From Peribacillus alkalitolerans (lineage in GTDB: Bacteria > Bacillota > Bacilli > Bacillales > DSM-1321): DNA of 64,000 bases. The DNA is taken from positions 1 through 64,000 of the forward strand of contig NZ_JAAGVZ010000008.1 in assembly GCF_010882125.1 (NCBI RefSeq). Reading direction: 5' to 3'. Positions 39,623 to 49,903 of this stretch are shown piece after piece (position 1 is the first letter of the stretch; each line of letters starts with the position of its first letter). The notes under the pieces were generated by a model that was given only the letters and a program-made list of their open reading frames with translations, was not told the origin of the DNA and made no database searches. The translations under genes were made by a program, and so were the position numbers.

Positions 39623-40011
39623 TACAAACATCATACCCCTACTTAGATAATATCAGGTATCTTTCAAAATTGCAGTGACTAAAGTTACACTATTGTCTAT
39701 TATAGTTTAGGTTGGTACGATGCTTGCACTTCTATTAATGGCTAAACAAGATTAATAAAGGGACTTTAGTACCAATAACTACCAGCCGATATAGGACATA
39801 TCTCTCTTTTTACTCTCAACGCATAGCTGGTTTTCAGAATTTATTATAAAATTGAGAATAAAGTTTTTTGCAAGCGTTTGCATTATTCAATCTATTTTTT
39901 TAAACGATTGTGCAAACGTTTTCATAAATAGGGTCTTATAGATTTTTTCTTTATATATTAAGAAAGGTTTCTATTATTACTCTATTAACACCAAATTAAT
40001 AAGGGGGAAAA
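39623..40011. other. Upstream region of the amylopullulanase gene
   Basis: About 390 bases between the fnr terminator and the amylopullulanase start. It holds the two operator-like sites listed separately; no gene or structured RNA is seen. Confidence 0.5.
39869..39924 (+). promoter_or_regulatory. Two cre/LacI-type operators
   Basis: TGCAAGCGTTTGCA (39869-39882) and TGCAAACGTTTTCA (39911-39924) both fit the CcpA cre consensus TGNAARCGNWWNCA and are nearly palindromic. Their centres are 42 bases apart, about four helical turns. They lie about 90-140 bases before the amylopullulanase start. CcpA or a maltose-type LacI repressor could bind; the sequence cannot decide. Confidence 0.75.
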
Positions 40012-43000
40012 ATGTCGATGAGAAGAAAGACTAAGAATGGATTCTCTATTTTCATGACAGCGATCATGCTTTTGAGTTTGTGGTTACCTTTTGTGCCTGC
40101 TCAACAAGTATCGGCTGTAGGTTCTTCCACAACTGAAGAATCAACTGTCACATCGTCTGATCGCAAGGTGCGTTTTACCTACATTCGTGAAGACCAGAAC
40201 TTCGGCGAATGGAATATTTGGACCTGGAATACAGAACTGAGCGATGGCCAGGTTGATTTCAATACCAGGGAAGGGAGCAAGGCAATGGTAGATATCCCTG
40301 TAGGTTCTAATACGAAGCAAATGGGCTTCGTACTTCGTAGTACCTATGACTGGAATACTGCACAAAAAGAGTTCGGAGATCGTTTCATTCCGGTCAATAC
40401 GAACGACACACTCACCAAGGCTTACATAACTAGCGGTGTCGAACAAATCCGCATCGTTCCAGATGGATCGGCTCCTGTGATTGATAAAGGAAATGCAACT
40501 TTCTTCTATCGTGATAAACAGCTTTTCTCAAACGATCAAATGGAGACGATTCAAAAAGTAGATTTGAAGTTTGATGGCAAAACAACACCAATGACGTATG
40601 AACATAAGAATGAGAGATTCGTAGTCTCTTACGAAAACATTCCAAATGGTAAAACTCCATACACGTACGTTGTGACCATGAAAGATGGCACTACGAAAGA
40701 AGTTTCGGACCCTTATAACACCGTTGATGGAGTATCAGCAATTGATTACCAAAAAGCGGATCTGACTGTGAAAGGCTCTGTTACACCAGCAGCGGTTGAC
40801 TATAATGAAAACGCTGTCTTAAAAGTTGACATCCAAGGCTTGAATGAAAGCCTGAAAGTCAGCAAAATCACTGCAGACACATCTGCACTTGGCGGATCTG
40901 ACGAACTTGAAATCGATCCTTCATTAAAAGAAATCACAATCGGTGTAGATGACAACGTAACTGCTGGAACAAAAGAGATTCCTTTGACAGTAGTAGATTC
41001 TTACGGAAACTACTATTACGGGACAGCATCAATTGATGTTAAAACACGACAATCAGTCGGTGAAAATGATTTTGATTGGGATGAATCCATCATTTATTTC
41101 ATGCTGACAGACCGTTTCTTTGATGGCGATTCATCAAACAACGACCCTTACAACCTGAACTACGACGCTAAGAACGACCGCGGTACGTATCAGGGTGGCG
41201 ATTTTAAAGGAATTACTCAAAAACTCGATTACCTTGATAAGCTAGGCGTAAACACAATTTGGATCTCTCCTATTGTGGAAAACATCAAGCATGATGTCCG
41301 ATACAATAATACTGAAGGGCATTCATATTATGCTTATCACGGATATTGGGCTAGCAACTTTGGAGAGTTGAACCCTCACTTCGGTACAATCGAAGAATTC
41401 CACAATCTGATCGACACTGCTCATGAAAAAGGCATCAAAATCATGGTTGACGTGGTCCTTAACCACACTGGATATGGATTAAAAGATCTCGACGGTACGG
41501 TTACCACCCCTCCAGCCGGTTACCCAACTGATGCAGAACGAAGCAAGTACGGCACGCTTCTACGCCAAGGATCAAATGTAGGCACTGATGAGGTGGTTGG
41601 TGAATTAGCTGGTCTTCCTGACTTAAAAACAGAAGATCCAGCAGTCCGCCAGACAATTATCGACTGGCAAACAGACTGGATTGAAAAAGCTACAACTGCA
41701 AAAGGTAACACAATCGACTACTTCCGTGTGGATACTGTGAAGCACGTTGAAGATGCAACATGGATGTCATTCAAAAATGCACTTACAAAAAAAATGCCGA
41801 CACACAAAATGATTGGCGAAGCTTGGGGATCGAATGTCAACAATGACTACGGATACCTTGAATCAGGTATGATGGACTCCCTGCTTGACTTTGGCTTCAA
41901 AGACATTGCTCATGATTTTGTAAATGGCCAACTGAAGGCAGCAAACGATGCCCTTATTGCTCGCAACGGAAATATCGACAATACTGCTACTTTAGGCCAA
42001 TTCTTAGGAAGCCATGACGAAGATGGATTCTTATTTAAAGAAGGAAATGACCAAGGTAAGCTAAAGGTTGCCGCCTCCCTTCAAGCAACAGCTAAAGGTC
42101 AGCCGGTAATTTACTACGGTGAAGAACTTGGACAAAGCGGAGCAAATAACTATCCACAATACGATAACCGTTATGATCTTGCATGGGATAAAGTTGAAAA
42201 CAACGATGTTCTTGAGCACTATACAAAGATCCTAAACTTCAGAAGCGCTCATTCAGAATTGTTCGCTAAAGGTGAACGAACAACTGTTGGCGGCACTGAC
42301 GCTGATAAATTCTTACTTTTTGCAAGAAAATACGGACATGAGGCTGCTTATGTCGGCTTGAACGTTGCTGACACAGCAAAACAAGTGACTTTATCAGTTG
42401 ATTCTGCAGCTGCAATTGTAAAAGACCATTATGCAGATAAAACTTACACTGCAACAGAAGCTGGAGAAATCACATTAACAATTCCTTCTAAAGCTGATGG
42501 CGGTACTGTTTTACTAACGGTTGAAGGCGGGACGATCACAGGAGCTAAAGCTGCTGGCGAAGGTGACGGCACAGTTGAGCCAGTCCCTGCGAACCATATC
42601 CGTATCCACTACAACCGTACAGACAACAACTATGAAAACTATGGTGCATGGCTATGGAACGATGTAGCCTCCCCTTCTGCCAACTGGCCGACAGGAGCTA
42701 CCATGTTCGAAAAAACAGATAACTATGGTGTATATATTGACGTACCACTTAAAGAAGGCGCAAAGAACATTGGATTCCTAGTAATGGATGTTTCAAAAGG
42801 TGATGCAGGCAAAGACGGCGGTGACAAAGGCTTTAGCATCAATTCACCAGAAATGAACGAAATTTGGATTAAACAAGGTTCTGACAAGGTCTATACTTAC
42901 GAACCTGTTGATCTACCAGCTAACACTGTCCGCGTCCACTATGTACGTGACAACGCAGACTACGAAAACTTTGGTGTTTGGAACTGGGGCGATGTTGAAG

Positions 43001-45579
43001 CACCTTCCGAAAACTGGCCAACTGGCGCGAAGAAATTCGAAAATACAGACCGTTACGGTGCCTATGTGGATATTAAACTTAAAGAAGGCGCGAAGAACAT
43101 TGGTTTAATTACACTTAACACTTCAAATGGAGAGAAAGACGGCGGAGATAAATCATTCAACCTACTGGACAAATACAATCGCATTTGGATCAAACAGGGA
43201 GATGATAATGTTTACATTTCTCCTGATTTGGAGCAAGCGACAGGAATTACATCTGCCGAGGTCATCTCTACTGATAGCGTTCTATTAGGGTTCACAATGA
43301 CAGACGGCTTAACACCTGACTCTCTAAAAGCTGCTCTTGAAATCAAAGACGCAACAGGTGCTGCAATTCCAGTTGAAAGTGCTGAAATCACGAGCGCTAC
43401 TTCTGCAAAAGTAAAAGCAACATTCGACCTAGAAAAGCTTCCATTATCCGTTACGTACGCAGGCAGAACTGTTTTTGCTTCTACTGGCTGGAGAATGCTT
43501 GATGAAATGTATTCGTATGACGGAAATGACCTGGGTGCTACCTACAAGAATGGAGCAGCAACGCTTAAATTATGGGCTCCTAAAGCTAGCAAGGTAGTCG
43601 CTAACTTCTTTGATAAAAATAATGCAGCTGAACAAATCGGCAGCATAGAACTTAAGAAAGGTCAAAAAGGAATCTGGTCAGCAGACATAGCTCCTGGCGA
43701 TCTGAACATAAACGATCTTGAAGGTTATTTTTATCAATATGAAGTAACTAACGACGGTGTAACTCGACAAGTATTAGATCCATATGCAAAATCAATGGCT
43801 GCATTCACAGTGAATACTAAGGGTGAAGCTGGTCCTGACGGTGACACGGTTGGTAAAGCAGCAATTGTAGACCTAAGCGGTACAGACCCTATAGATTTTG
43901 ACCATGCAAAAATTAAAGGTTATGAAAAGCGTGAGGACGCTGTCATCTACGAGGTTCACGTACGTGACTTCACGTCCGACCCTTCAATCGAAGGCGACCT
44001 GAACGCAAGATGGGGTTCATATAAAGCTTTTATCGACAAGCTTGAGTACATTAAATCTCTTGGTGTCACACACGTTCAATTACTGCCTGTAATGGCTTGG
44101 TATTACGGCAACGAAACGAACATGGGCCAAAGAGAGCTAGATTATTCAGCTGGCGGAAATGAATACAACTGGGGCTATGACCCACACAGCTATTTCTCAC
44201 CAGACGGTGCGTATTCACAGGATGCAAGAGACCCTGAATTACGTGTGAAAGAGCTTAAGCAGTTAATCGATGCAATCCATGATGCTGGAATGGGTGTCGT
44301 CTTTGACGTGGTTTACACTCATATGGCAAAAGCAAGCCAATTGAATGACATTGTTCCAAATTATTATGCTTTCCAGGATTCAAAAGGAAACTTCCTTGGC
44401 GGTTTCGGAAACAACCTGGCAACTAGTCATAAAATGGCTGAAAAGCTAATGGTCGATTCAGTGAAATACTGGTTCGAAGAATATAAGATTGATGGCATGA
44501 GATTCGATATGATGGGTGACGCAACCTCCCCTTCTATCCAAAACGCATATAACGCTGCAGCTTCTGTAAATCCTTATGCACTTTTCATCGGTGAAGGCTG
44601 GAGAACCTTTGCAGGCCACATCGCTGAGCCAGAGCTTAAAGGCATGGGTGCAGACCAGGATTGGATGGATAAAACAAACAATGTAGGCGTCTTCTCAGAT
44701 GAAATTCGTAATGAATTGAAATCGGGCTTCGGTTCCGAAGGTGAGCCTCGATTCATTACAGGCGGAGCTAGAGATATCAATACTATTTTCAGCAATATTA
44801 AAGGTCAGCCGTCCAATACAGCTGACGACGATCCAGGCGATATGGTACAGTACATTGAAGCGCATGACAACCTGCCGCTTCACGATGTAATTGCTCAATC
44901 AATTAAAAAGGATCCATCTGTTCCTGAAAACGAATTGGAGATTCACAAACGCATTCGCCTTGGAAACTCCATGATTTTAACGTCTCAGGGTACTGCTTTC
45001 TTACATGCTGGCCAGGAATATGGCAGAACGAAGCAATGGAAAGGTGAAGGCATTCCAGAGCAAAAGTATCATGAGTTAAAAGACGAGCAAGGAAATCCGT
45101 TTGGATATTTCATTCACGACTCTTATGATTCTTCAGATGCCATCAACATGTTCGACTGGCAAAAAGCAACGAATAAAAAAGAGTACTCAGTCCACACAAC
45201 GACTCGCGCCTATACTAAAGGTCTGATTGAGTTAAGAAAATCAACAAATGCATTCCGTTTAGGTAACAAAGACTTAGTTGATCAAAACGTAACTTTGCTT
45301 GACTTCCCTGAAATAAAAGATACTGACTTAGTCATCGCTTATGAAAATGTATCGACTGATAAGACAGGAACATACTACGTATTCATAAACGCAGATACAA
45401 AAGCTCGTACGTTGACATTAGGTGACCTTGACTTCTCCAAAGGAAAAGTTCTAGTAGACAACGACGAATCAGGAAAAACACCAGTATCAAAGAAATCAGG
45501 CTTCAAATTAACAAAAGACACATTGACACTAGATCCACTGACTACTGTAGTAATTAAGCTGGATAAAGCAACAAAATAA
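40012..45579 (+). CDS. Secreted bifunctional amylopullulanase
   Basis: A 1,855-residue exported enzyme. Order: signal peptide (cleavage near QQVSA), a CBM41-like starch-binding segment (about 50-145), linker domains, a GH13 alpha-amylase domain with Asp574 (FRVDTVKH), Glu603 (MIGEAW) and Asp669 (GSHDED), two CBM41-like repeats (about 860-960 and 970-1068, each with NWPTGA), then a CBM48-like domain and a second GH13, a type I pullulanase. The latter has YNWGYDP at 1385-1391 and catalytic Asp1499, Glu1528 and Asp1619. It should cut both alpha-1,4 and alpha-1,6 bonds of starch. No surface anchor is visible, so it is likely released. AAGGGGG precedes the ATG; a second ATG two codons on is possible. 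Confidence 0.93.
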   Translation: MSMRRKTKNGFSIFMTAIMLLSLWLPFVPAQQVSAVGSSTTEESTVTSSDRKVRFTYIREDQNFGEWNIWTWNTELSDGQVDFNTREGSKAMVDIPVGSNTKQMGFVLRSTYDWNTAQKEFGDRFIPVNTNDTLTKAYITSGVEQIRIVPDGSAPVIDKGNATFFYRDKQLFSNDQMETIQKVDLKFDGKTTPMTYEHKNERFVVSYENIPNGKTPYTYVVTMKDGTTKEVSDPYNTVDGVSAIDYQKADLTVKGSVTPAAVDYNENAVLKVDIQGLNESLKVSKITADTSALGGSDELEIDPSLKEITIGVDDNVTAGTKEIPLTVVDSYGNYYYGTASIDVKTRQSVGENDFDWDESIIYFMLTDRFFDGDSSNNDPYNLNYDAKNDRGTYQGGDFKGITQKLDYLDKLGVNTIWISPIVENIKHDVRYNNTEGHSYYAYHGYWASNFGELNPHFGTIEEFHNLIDTAHEKGIKIMVDVVLNHTGYGLKDLDGTVTTPPAGYPTDAERSKYGTLLRQGSNVGTDEVVGELAGLPDLKTEDPAVRQTIIDWQTDWIEKATTAKGNTIDYFRVDTVKHVEDATWMSFKNALTKKMPTHKMIGEAWGSNVNNDYGYLESGMMDSLLDFGFKDIAHDFVNGQLKAANDALIARNGNIDNTATLGQFLGSHDEDGFLFKEGNDQGKLKVAASLQATAKGQPVIYYGEELGQSGANNYPQYDNRYDLAWDKVENNDVLEHYTKILNFRSAHSELFAKGERTTVGGTDADKFLLFARKYGHEAAYVGLNVADTAKQVTLSVDSAAAIVKDHYADKTYTATEAGEITLTIPSKADGGTVLLTVEGGTITGAKAAGEGDGTVEPVPANHIRIHYNRTDNNYENYGAWLWNDVASPSANWPTGATMFEKTDNYGVYIDVPLKEGAKNIGFLVMDVSKGDAGKDGGDKGFSINSPEMNEIWIKQGSDKVYTYEPVDLPANTVRVHYVRDNADYENFGVWNWGDVEAPSENWPTGAKKFENTDRYGAYVDIKLKEGAKNIGLITLNTSNGEKDGGDKSFNLLDKYNRIWIKQGDDNVYISPDLEQATGITSAEVISTDSVLLGFTMTDGLTPDSLKAALEIKDATGAAIPVESAEITSATSAKVKATFDLEKLPLSVTYAGRTVFASTGWRMLDEMYSYDGNDLGATYKNGAATLKLWAPKASKVVANFFDKNNAAEQIGSIELKKGQKGIWSADIAPGDLNINDLEGYFYQYEVTNDGVTRQVLDPYAKSMAAFTVNTKGEAGPDGDTVGKAAIVDLSGTDPIDFDHAKIKGYEKREDAVIYEVHVRDFTSDPSIEGDLNARWGSYKAFIDKLEYIKSLGVTHVQLLPVMAWYYGNETNMGQRELDYSAGGNEYNWGYDPHSYFSPDGAYSQDARDPELRVKELKQLIDAIHDAGMGVVFDVVYTHMAKASQLNDIVPNYYAFQDSKGNFLGGFGNNLATSHKMAEKLMVDSVKYWFEEYKIDGMRFDMMGDATSPSIQNAYNAAASVNPYALFIGEGWRTFAGHIAEPELKGMGADQDWMDKTNNVGVFSDEIRNELKSGFGSEGEPRFITGGARDINTIFSNIKGQPSNTADDDPGDMVQYIEAHDNLPLHDVIAQSIKKDPSVPENELEIHKRIRLGNSMILTSQGTAFLHAGQEYGRTKQWKGEGIPEQKYHELKDEQGNPFGYFIHDSYDSSDAINMFDWQKATNKKEYSVHTTTRAYTKGLIELRKSTNAFRLGNKDLVDQNVTLLDFPEIKDTDLVIAYENVSTDKTGTYYVFINADTKARTLTLGDLDFSKGKVLVDNDESGKTPVSKKSGFKLTKDTLTLDPLTTVVIKLDKATK

Positions 45580-45646
45580 CAGGTGCGCAGAGGACGGTTC
45601 TCTTGATTCACTCTTGCGACCTACAAAGAAACCTATTTCATAAAGC

Positions 45647-45686
45647 ACAGGCACCCACCTTATTAGGAAGGTGCCTGTTATCTTTT
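45647..45686 (+). terminator. Terminator of the amylopullulanase gene
   Basis: CAGGCACC pairs with GGTGCCTG and is followed by TTATCTTTT. Confidence 0.8.
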
Positions 45687-45828
45687 ACTTAATACATAGA
45701 TTGTTTTCATGACAAATTCCAACATGGATCATAACTATTCTTAATCAGTGAGTCACATATAAGGCCTAGATAATTTTCTAGTGCGGCATGCTCTCTGCGT
45801 TGGCATTGCATTTTTTTTTGAAGTGAAC

Positions 45829-46842
45829 CTAACCACCTATATACGACATCTCCACTTTTTCCACATTCTGTTTTCTGTCAGTGAATCGTTCATCAGAATA
45901 GCGATTCTCTCTATTCCTCCAAATCCTTTCGATTTGTCTAAGAATCTCTTCGTCCATAGATCCATCCCGAAGTGTATGTCTCAAATCATGCCCTTTCCCG
46001 TTAAAAAGACATGTAAATAATTGGCCATTTGCAGAAATTCTTGCCCGAGTACAGCTTGAACAGAAGGATTGAGAAACCGAAGTGATAAATCCTACATCTA
46101 TATCCGAGTCTTTATATCTGAAGCGCTTTGCTACCTCTCCAAAATAATCTGGATTTTGTGTTTCCAATCGGAAATGTTCGGTCAGCATCCCCATTATGTC
46201 CTGCATAGTTATCACTTGATCATTCGCCCATCCATTTGTGGAACCTACATCCATAAATTCAATAAATCTTAACTGTACCCCATTATTCTTACAAAATATA
46301 GCCATCGGAATGATTTGATCATCATTCATTCCTTTTTTTACAACCATGTTGATCTTTACACCCAGCCCAGCTTCTTTGGCAGCATGTATCCCTTTTAAGA
46401 CTGGTTTGGTAGACACTCCTCTTCCATTAATCATTGCAAACTTTTCATCATCCAAGCTATCTAGACTAATGTTAACCCTTTGTAACCCAGCTTTTTTTAG
46501 CTCTGCCGCATATTTAGGTAGGTAGACTCCATTGGTTGTCAAAGCGATATCTTGGATTCCCTCAACCCTTGTTATTGCTTGTATGAGGATATGTAAATCT
46601 TTACGGAGTAATGGTTCCCCACCTGTGATGCGAATTTTTTCAACTCCAAGCTTCGCAAAAAGAGTGGTGATACGAACAATTTCTTCAAAGGTTAATAATT
46701 CATCTTTTTTGAGAAATGGGAAAGAGTCATCAAAAATTTCAGCAGGCATGCAATATTGACATCTAAAATTGCATTGATCAATGACCGAAATCCGCAAATC
46801 CCTTAAAGGCCTATTCAGTTGGTCACGAACCTTATCCTGCAT
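45829..46842 (-). CDS. moaA: GTP 3',8-cyclase MoaA
   Basis: Radical-SAM enzyme that begins molybdenum cofactor synthesis by rearranging GTP. The first [4Fe-4S] cluster is held by Cys24, Cys28 and Cys31 (CNFRCQYC). The second, substrate-binding, cluster has [18 protein letters not shown]. The protein ends in the essential Gly-Gly (SYIGG). [10 protein letters not shown] is the SAM-binding GGEP. Length 337. No other molybdenum gene is close. Confidence 0.95.
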   Translation of the reverse strand: MQDKVRDQLNRPLRDLRISVIDQCNFRCQYCMPAEIFDDSFPFLKKDELLTFEEIVRITTLFAKLGVEKIRITGGEPLLRKDLHILIQAITRVEGIQDIALTTNGVYLPKYAAELKKAGLQRVNISLDSLDDEKFAMINGRGVSTKPVLKGIHAAKEAGLGVKINMVVKKGMNDDQIIPMAIFCKNNGVQLRFIEFMDVGSTNGWANDQVITMQDIMGMLTEHFRLETQNPDYFGEVAKRFRYKDSDIDVGFITSVSQSFCSSCTRARISANGQLFTCLFNGKGHDLRHTLRDGSMDEEILRQIERIWRNRENRYSDERFTDRKQNVEKVEMSYIGG

Positions 46843-47443
46843 ACTCTCACACCTTTTTTTAAATAGTTATACTATTTTCTCATGGAATAGGTTAAATAAA
46901 AAGGAATAATGCTTACTGGACTAATGTAACTCGTTAAAGTCTGCTTATTAACTGATAAATGTAGTGGATTACGCGAAGCTTGTGATGGATATCGAACCAA
47001 ATGTGCACGAAATCCCTCTTTAAAAGTGGATAAATCCGCTAAAATCTCCAAAAGTGAAGGATAAATTTTCAAAAGTGAAGGATATTTACCTCGAATGTGA
47101 TCGATAACGCATACTGAGTGATGGATATCAGTAGCAAACTGAACGATAAACCCATTCCAAATCCCAAAGAAAACACCGCTCAATTTCTAAAAGTGAGCGA
47201 TAAAATTGAAATGTGGAGGATAATGCTAAGTTTGTTATGGATATCAAGCCCAAAGTGCACGAAATCCCTCTTTAAAAGTGGATAAATCCGCTAAAATCTC
47301 CAAAAGTGAAGGATAAATTTTCAAAAGTGAAGGATATTTACCTCGAATGTGATCGATAACGCATACTGAGTGATGGATATCAGTAGCAAACTGAACGATT
47401 AATCCCCTCAACCCAAACTGAATAGTCCTCTCTCTTGTCTCCA
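46843..47443. other. Repeat-filled intergenic region
   Basis: About 600 bases upstream of moaA without a believable gene. Frames here of 103 and 66 codons on the minus strand share a repeated text (IYPSLLEILADLSTFKEGF) that is just the translated DNA repeat; they lack ribosome sites. Confidence 0.7.
46982..47399. repeat. Tandem 252-bp repeat with short-period GTGANNGATA motif
   Basis: Bases 47003-47147 recur without change at 47255-47399, an offset of 252; similarity extends a further 20 bases to the left. Inside and between the copies a motif of the form AAAGTGANGGATA or a variant recurs about 15 times, mostly 20-24 bases apart. Confidence 0.85.
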
Positions 47444-47494
47444 ATAAAAAAGCAGAATCTCAATGAAGAAGCTCTCCATTTAAAATTCTGCTTT
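47444..47494 (-). terminator. Terminator of yitV-yitW
   Basis: AAAGCAGAAT pairs with ATTCTGCTTT across a structured loop, with a T run on the minus strand. Confidence 0.75.
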
Positions 47495-47499
47495 ACTAA

Positions 47500-47808
47500 T
47501 TATTGAATCCCAAGGGCAATTTTCGCATAGCGAGACATTCTATCTTTTGTCCATGGTGGATTCCAGACGATGTTGACTTGAGGATCCTTGACTTCAGGAA
47601 GGTCTTCAAGAAAGTTTTTTACTTGCTCGACTATGACTCCAGCCAGCGGGCATCCCATTGATGTAAGGGTCATGGTGATGATTGTACGCCCTTCATCATC
47701 CATATCCACGTCATATACTAATCCGAGGTTTACGATATCGACTCCGAGTTCAGGATCAATAACTTGTTCCAACACACCTAATATATTTTCTTTTAATTCT
47801 TTTTCCAA
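47500..47808 (-). CDS. yitW: YitW, MIP18/SufT-type protein (DUF59)
   Basis: A 102-residue protein of the DUF59 family linked to iron-sulfur cluster maturation. The typical text DPELGVDIVNLGLVYDV, TSMGCPLA and WNPPWTKDRMSRYAK is present, including the conserved Cys in GCPL. The start is the TTG at 47808 with AAAGGGTGA six bases upstream; this gives exactly the length of B. subtilis YitW. The frame extends 42 codons further into yitV and has no support there. It follows yitV by 16 bases. Confidence 0.88.
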   Translation of the reverse strand: MEKELKENILGVLEQVIDPELGVDIVNLGLVYDVDMDDEGRTIITMTLTSMGCPLAGVIVEQVKNFLEDLPEVKDPQVNIVWNPPWTKDRMSRYAKIALGIQ

Positions 47809-47824
47809 ATGAAATTCACCCTTT

Positions 47825-48592
47825 CTAAAGATGCTTTTCAAACCATTTAGTGGCTTCGAGCATTGCATAGTGTGAGACGATGTGTACCCCTTTCTCTTCA
47901 AGTAAGAAGGAAATTTCTCCTCCACTCTCATCATATAGGGGCTTCAATTTTTCATAGAAATTATAGGCACTATGATAAGGGACGACTGAATCACGATCTC
48001 CATGCCAGAAGAGTAATGGGATTGGACGCCATTCCTCCACGCTTAACGATGGATCATATTCCTTCAGCCCTTCATATTCTTGCTGAATTTCCTCTTCGGT
48101 CATCGGCATCTCTTTTACTACTTTACGTACATTTTCTACTTGGAATTCCGCAAATTCTACATATGCAGGGGATCCCATTAAGCAAACCGCAGATTTAATC
48201 CAGTCGTATCTTCTAAGAGAACCCATCGTAATGATTCCACCCATGGATGTCCCAGATATGCCAATACGAGTTTCATCAGCAAGTCCCATCCGTACATATT
48301 CATTTTTCAAAACTTCAAGTTCATGAATAGTGTTTTTTACAATTTTCCAGAAATTCAAGCCAAGTTTGAATTCATCGTACCCTTCTGACCTCTCTCCATG
48401 TAAGAGTGCTTCAGGCATGACCACTCGAAATCCTTTTTCAGCTAGTAGGTAGGCAATGGTTAAGTTTCTTTCCTTAACACTTGTAAATCCATGTACAAAT
48501 AAGATGAATGGCAATGTCTCTTGCATTGAATCTTGTTTGACAACGTGCAGAACGGGAATATCTTTTATTACTTCTCTATTTACTATAACCAT
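47825..48592 (-). CDS. yitV: YitV alpha/beta hydrolase
   Basis: A 255-residue hydrolase of the esterase/prolyl oligopeptidase type. It has the oxyanion strand ILFVHGFTS, nucleophile elbow GTSMGG, acid in FWHGDRDSVVPY and a late histidine (GVHIVSHYAM). The ATG at 48592 has GGGGGAAA upstream; an ATG five codons earlier overlaps that site. The length and neighbours agree with B. subtilis YitV. Substrate unknown; cytoplasmic. Confidence 0.88.
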   Translation of the reverse strand: MVIVNREVIKDIPVLHVVKQDSMQETLPFILFVHGFTSVKERNLTIAYLLAEKGFRVVMPEALLHGERSEGYDEFKLGLNFWKIVKNTIHELEVLKNEYVRMGLADETRIGISGTSMGGIITMGSLRRYDWIKSAVCLMGSPAYVEFAEFQVENVRKVVKEMPMTEEEIQQEYEGLKEYDPSLSVEEWRPIPLLFWHGDRDSVVPYHSAYNFYEKLKPLYDESGGEISFLLEEKGVHIVSHYAMLEATKWFEKHL

Positions 48593-48802
48593 GCATCTTT
48601 CCCCCATAACATGTTACAAGTTTTTCTTTTACAATTACTATACGCGAAACATGTATAAATGGAAAAAGATTTAACTTTCACTTAAAATGTATTTTACATA
48701 ACCTTTATACAATATACATGTTGGAATTGGATATATTTTATTAGAAGAACTTATTATACAAACCTCCAGTATATATACCACTTAACGAAAAAGGAGAAAT
48801 TT

Positions 48803-49621
48803 ATGACTGATCAACATTTAATCGTATTAGATTTAGATGGCACGTTATTAAAAGATGATAAAACAATTTCTGATAGGACAAAAAAGACCCTTTTCACATT
48901 AAAAGACCAAGGGCATCAAGTCATGATTGCAACCGGACGTCCTTATCGATCCAGTGAAATGTACTATAAGGAATTAGGCTTGAACACCCCCATTGTCAAT
49001 TTTAACGGGGCATTTGTCCATCATCCTACTTATACAAATTGGGGTTCTTTCCATACTCCCCTAGATATTAAAGTAGCTAAAGATATTGTTGAAGCTTGTG
49101 ATCAATTTAAGTATCACAATATTATCGCTGAAGTACGAGATGATGTGTATTTCCATTATCATGACGAAAAGCTAATTGATATATTCAAATTAGGGAATCC
49201 GAAAGTAACGACAGGTGATTTAAGACATTTCCTAGAGACTAATCCAACTTCGATGTTAATTCATACTGAGCCAGAGCATGTTGCATCCATACGTAAGCAC
49301 CTTTCAGATGTCCATGCGGAAGTGATTGACCATAGAAGATGGGCTGATCCTTTCCATGTCATCGAAATCGTAAAATCCGGGCTCAATAAAGCTGTTGGAA
49401 TTAAAAAAGTCGCACAGTATTTCGATATTCCACAAAGCAAGATCATTGCGTTTGGGGATGAGGATAATGACCTTGAAATGTTAGACTATGCTGGCTGTGG
49501 TGTAGCTATGGGCAATGCTATTTCTGCTTTGAAAAATGTTGCTAATGATACGACCTTATCTAATGAAGAGGATGGAATTGCTTTGTTCCTAGAAGAGAAA
49601 TTCAATATCAAGCTGGCCTAA
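48803..49621 (+). CDS. yitU: HAD-family sugar phosphatase YitU
   Basis: A Cof-type HAD phosphatase of 272 residues. It has motif I LDLDGTLLKDD, motif II ATGRPYRS, motif III lysine in KSGLNKAVG and motif IV FGDEDNDLEML, all complete. AAAAAGGAGA precedes the ATG. It is divergent from yitV, as in B. subtilis. Such enzymes take sugar phosphates or flavin precursors; the substrate cannot be read. Confidence 0.88.
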   Translation: MTDQHLIVLDLDGTLLKDDKTISDRTKKTLFTLKDQGHQVMIATGRPYRSSEMYYKELGLNTPIVNFNGAFVHHPTYTNWGSFHTPLDIKVAKDIVEACDQFKYHNIIAEVRDDVYFHYHDEKLIDIFKLGNPKVTTGDLRHFLETNPTSMLIHTEPEHVASIRKHLSDVHAEVIDHRRWADPFHVIEIVKSGLNKAVGIKKVAQYFDIPQSKIIAFGDEDNDLEMLDYAGCGVAMGNAISALKNVANDTTLSNEEDGIALFLEEKFNIKLA

Positions 49622-49747
49622 TAGAAGTTATTTCCTTCATGAAAAAGAGCAATTTGAACACAATAGTAAAAGACACAGTGATTGTGTCGGACTGTCGTAT
49701 GATTGACAATTTGCTGCATTAAATCGACTAGAATGTGGGGGATAACA

Positions 49748-49903
49748 ATGGGTAGAAGCAATAAATCTAAGCGTTTCGTTCAACAAGGCAAGGATGTTGT
49801 TTCAAAGCATGATGAAAAAATCCCTTATCATATGACCTTGGCTGAGGCGGAAGCCAAAAAGATGAAAAGCCATGGCGAAGATTTATCTCTTGGAGGTTTC
49901 TAA
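49748..49903 (+). CDS. Small hypothetical protein, 51 residues
   Basis: The ATG at 49748 (MGRSNKSKRFVQQGKD) has GTGGGGGA upstream; the frame is open 15 codons further without support. Lysine- and histidine-rich, hydrophilic, no membrane segment. It ends directly against the next start (TAAATG), so the two small genes are coupled. Family not recognised. Confidence 0.6.
   Translation: MGRSNKSKRFVQQGKDVVSKHDEKIPYHMTLAEAEAKKMKSHGEDLSLGGF

Noticed and set aside
46982-47399. Possible CRISPR array
   Set aside because: The recurring motif is only about 10 bases with irregular 20-72-base spacing, the repeated block includes the supposed spacers, and no cas genes are near.
46872-47444. Two minus-strand frames (103 and 66 codons) sharing almost the same text
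   Set aside because: They are translations of the tandem DNA repeat and have no ribosome sites.
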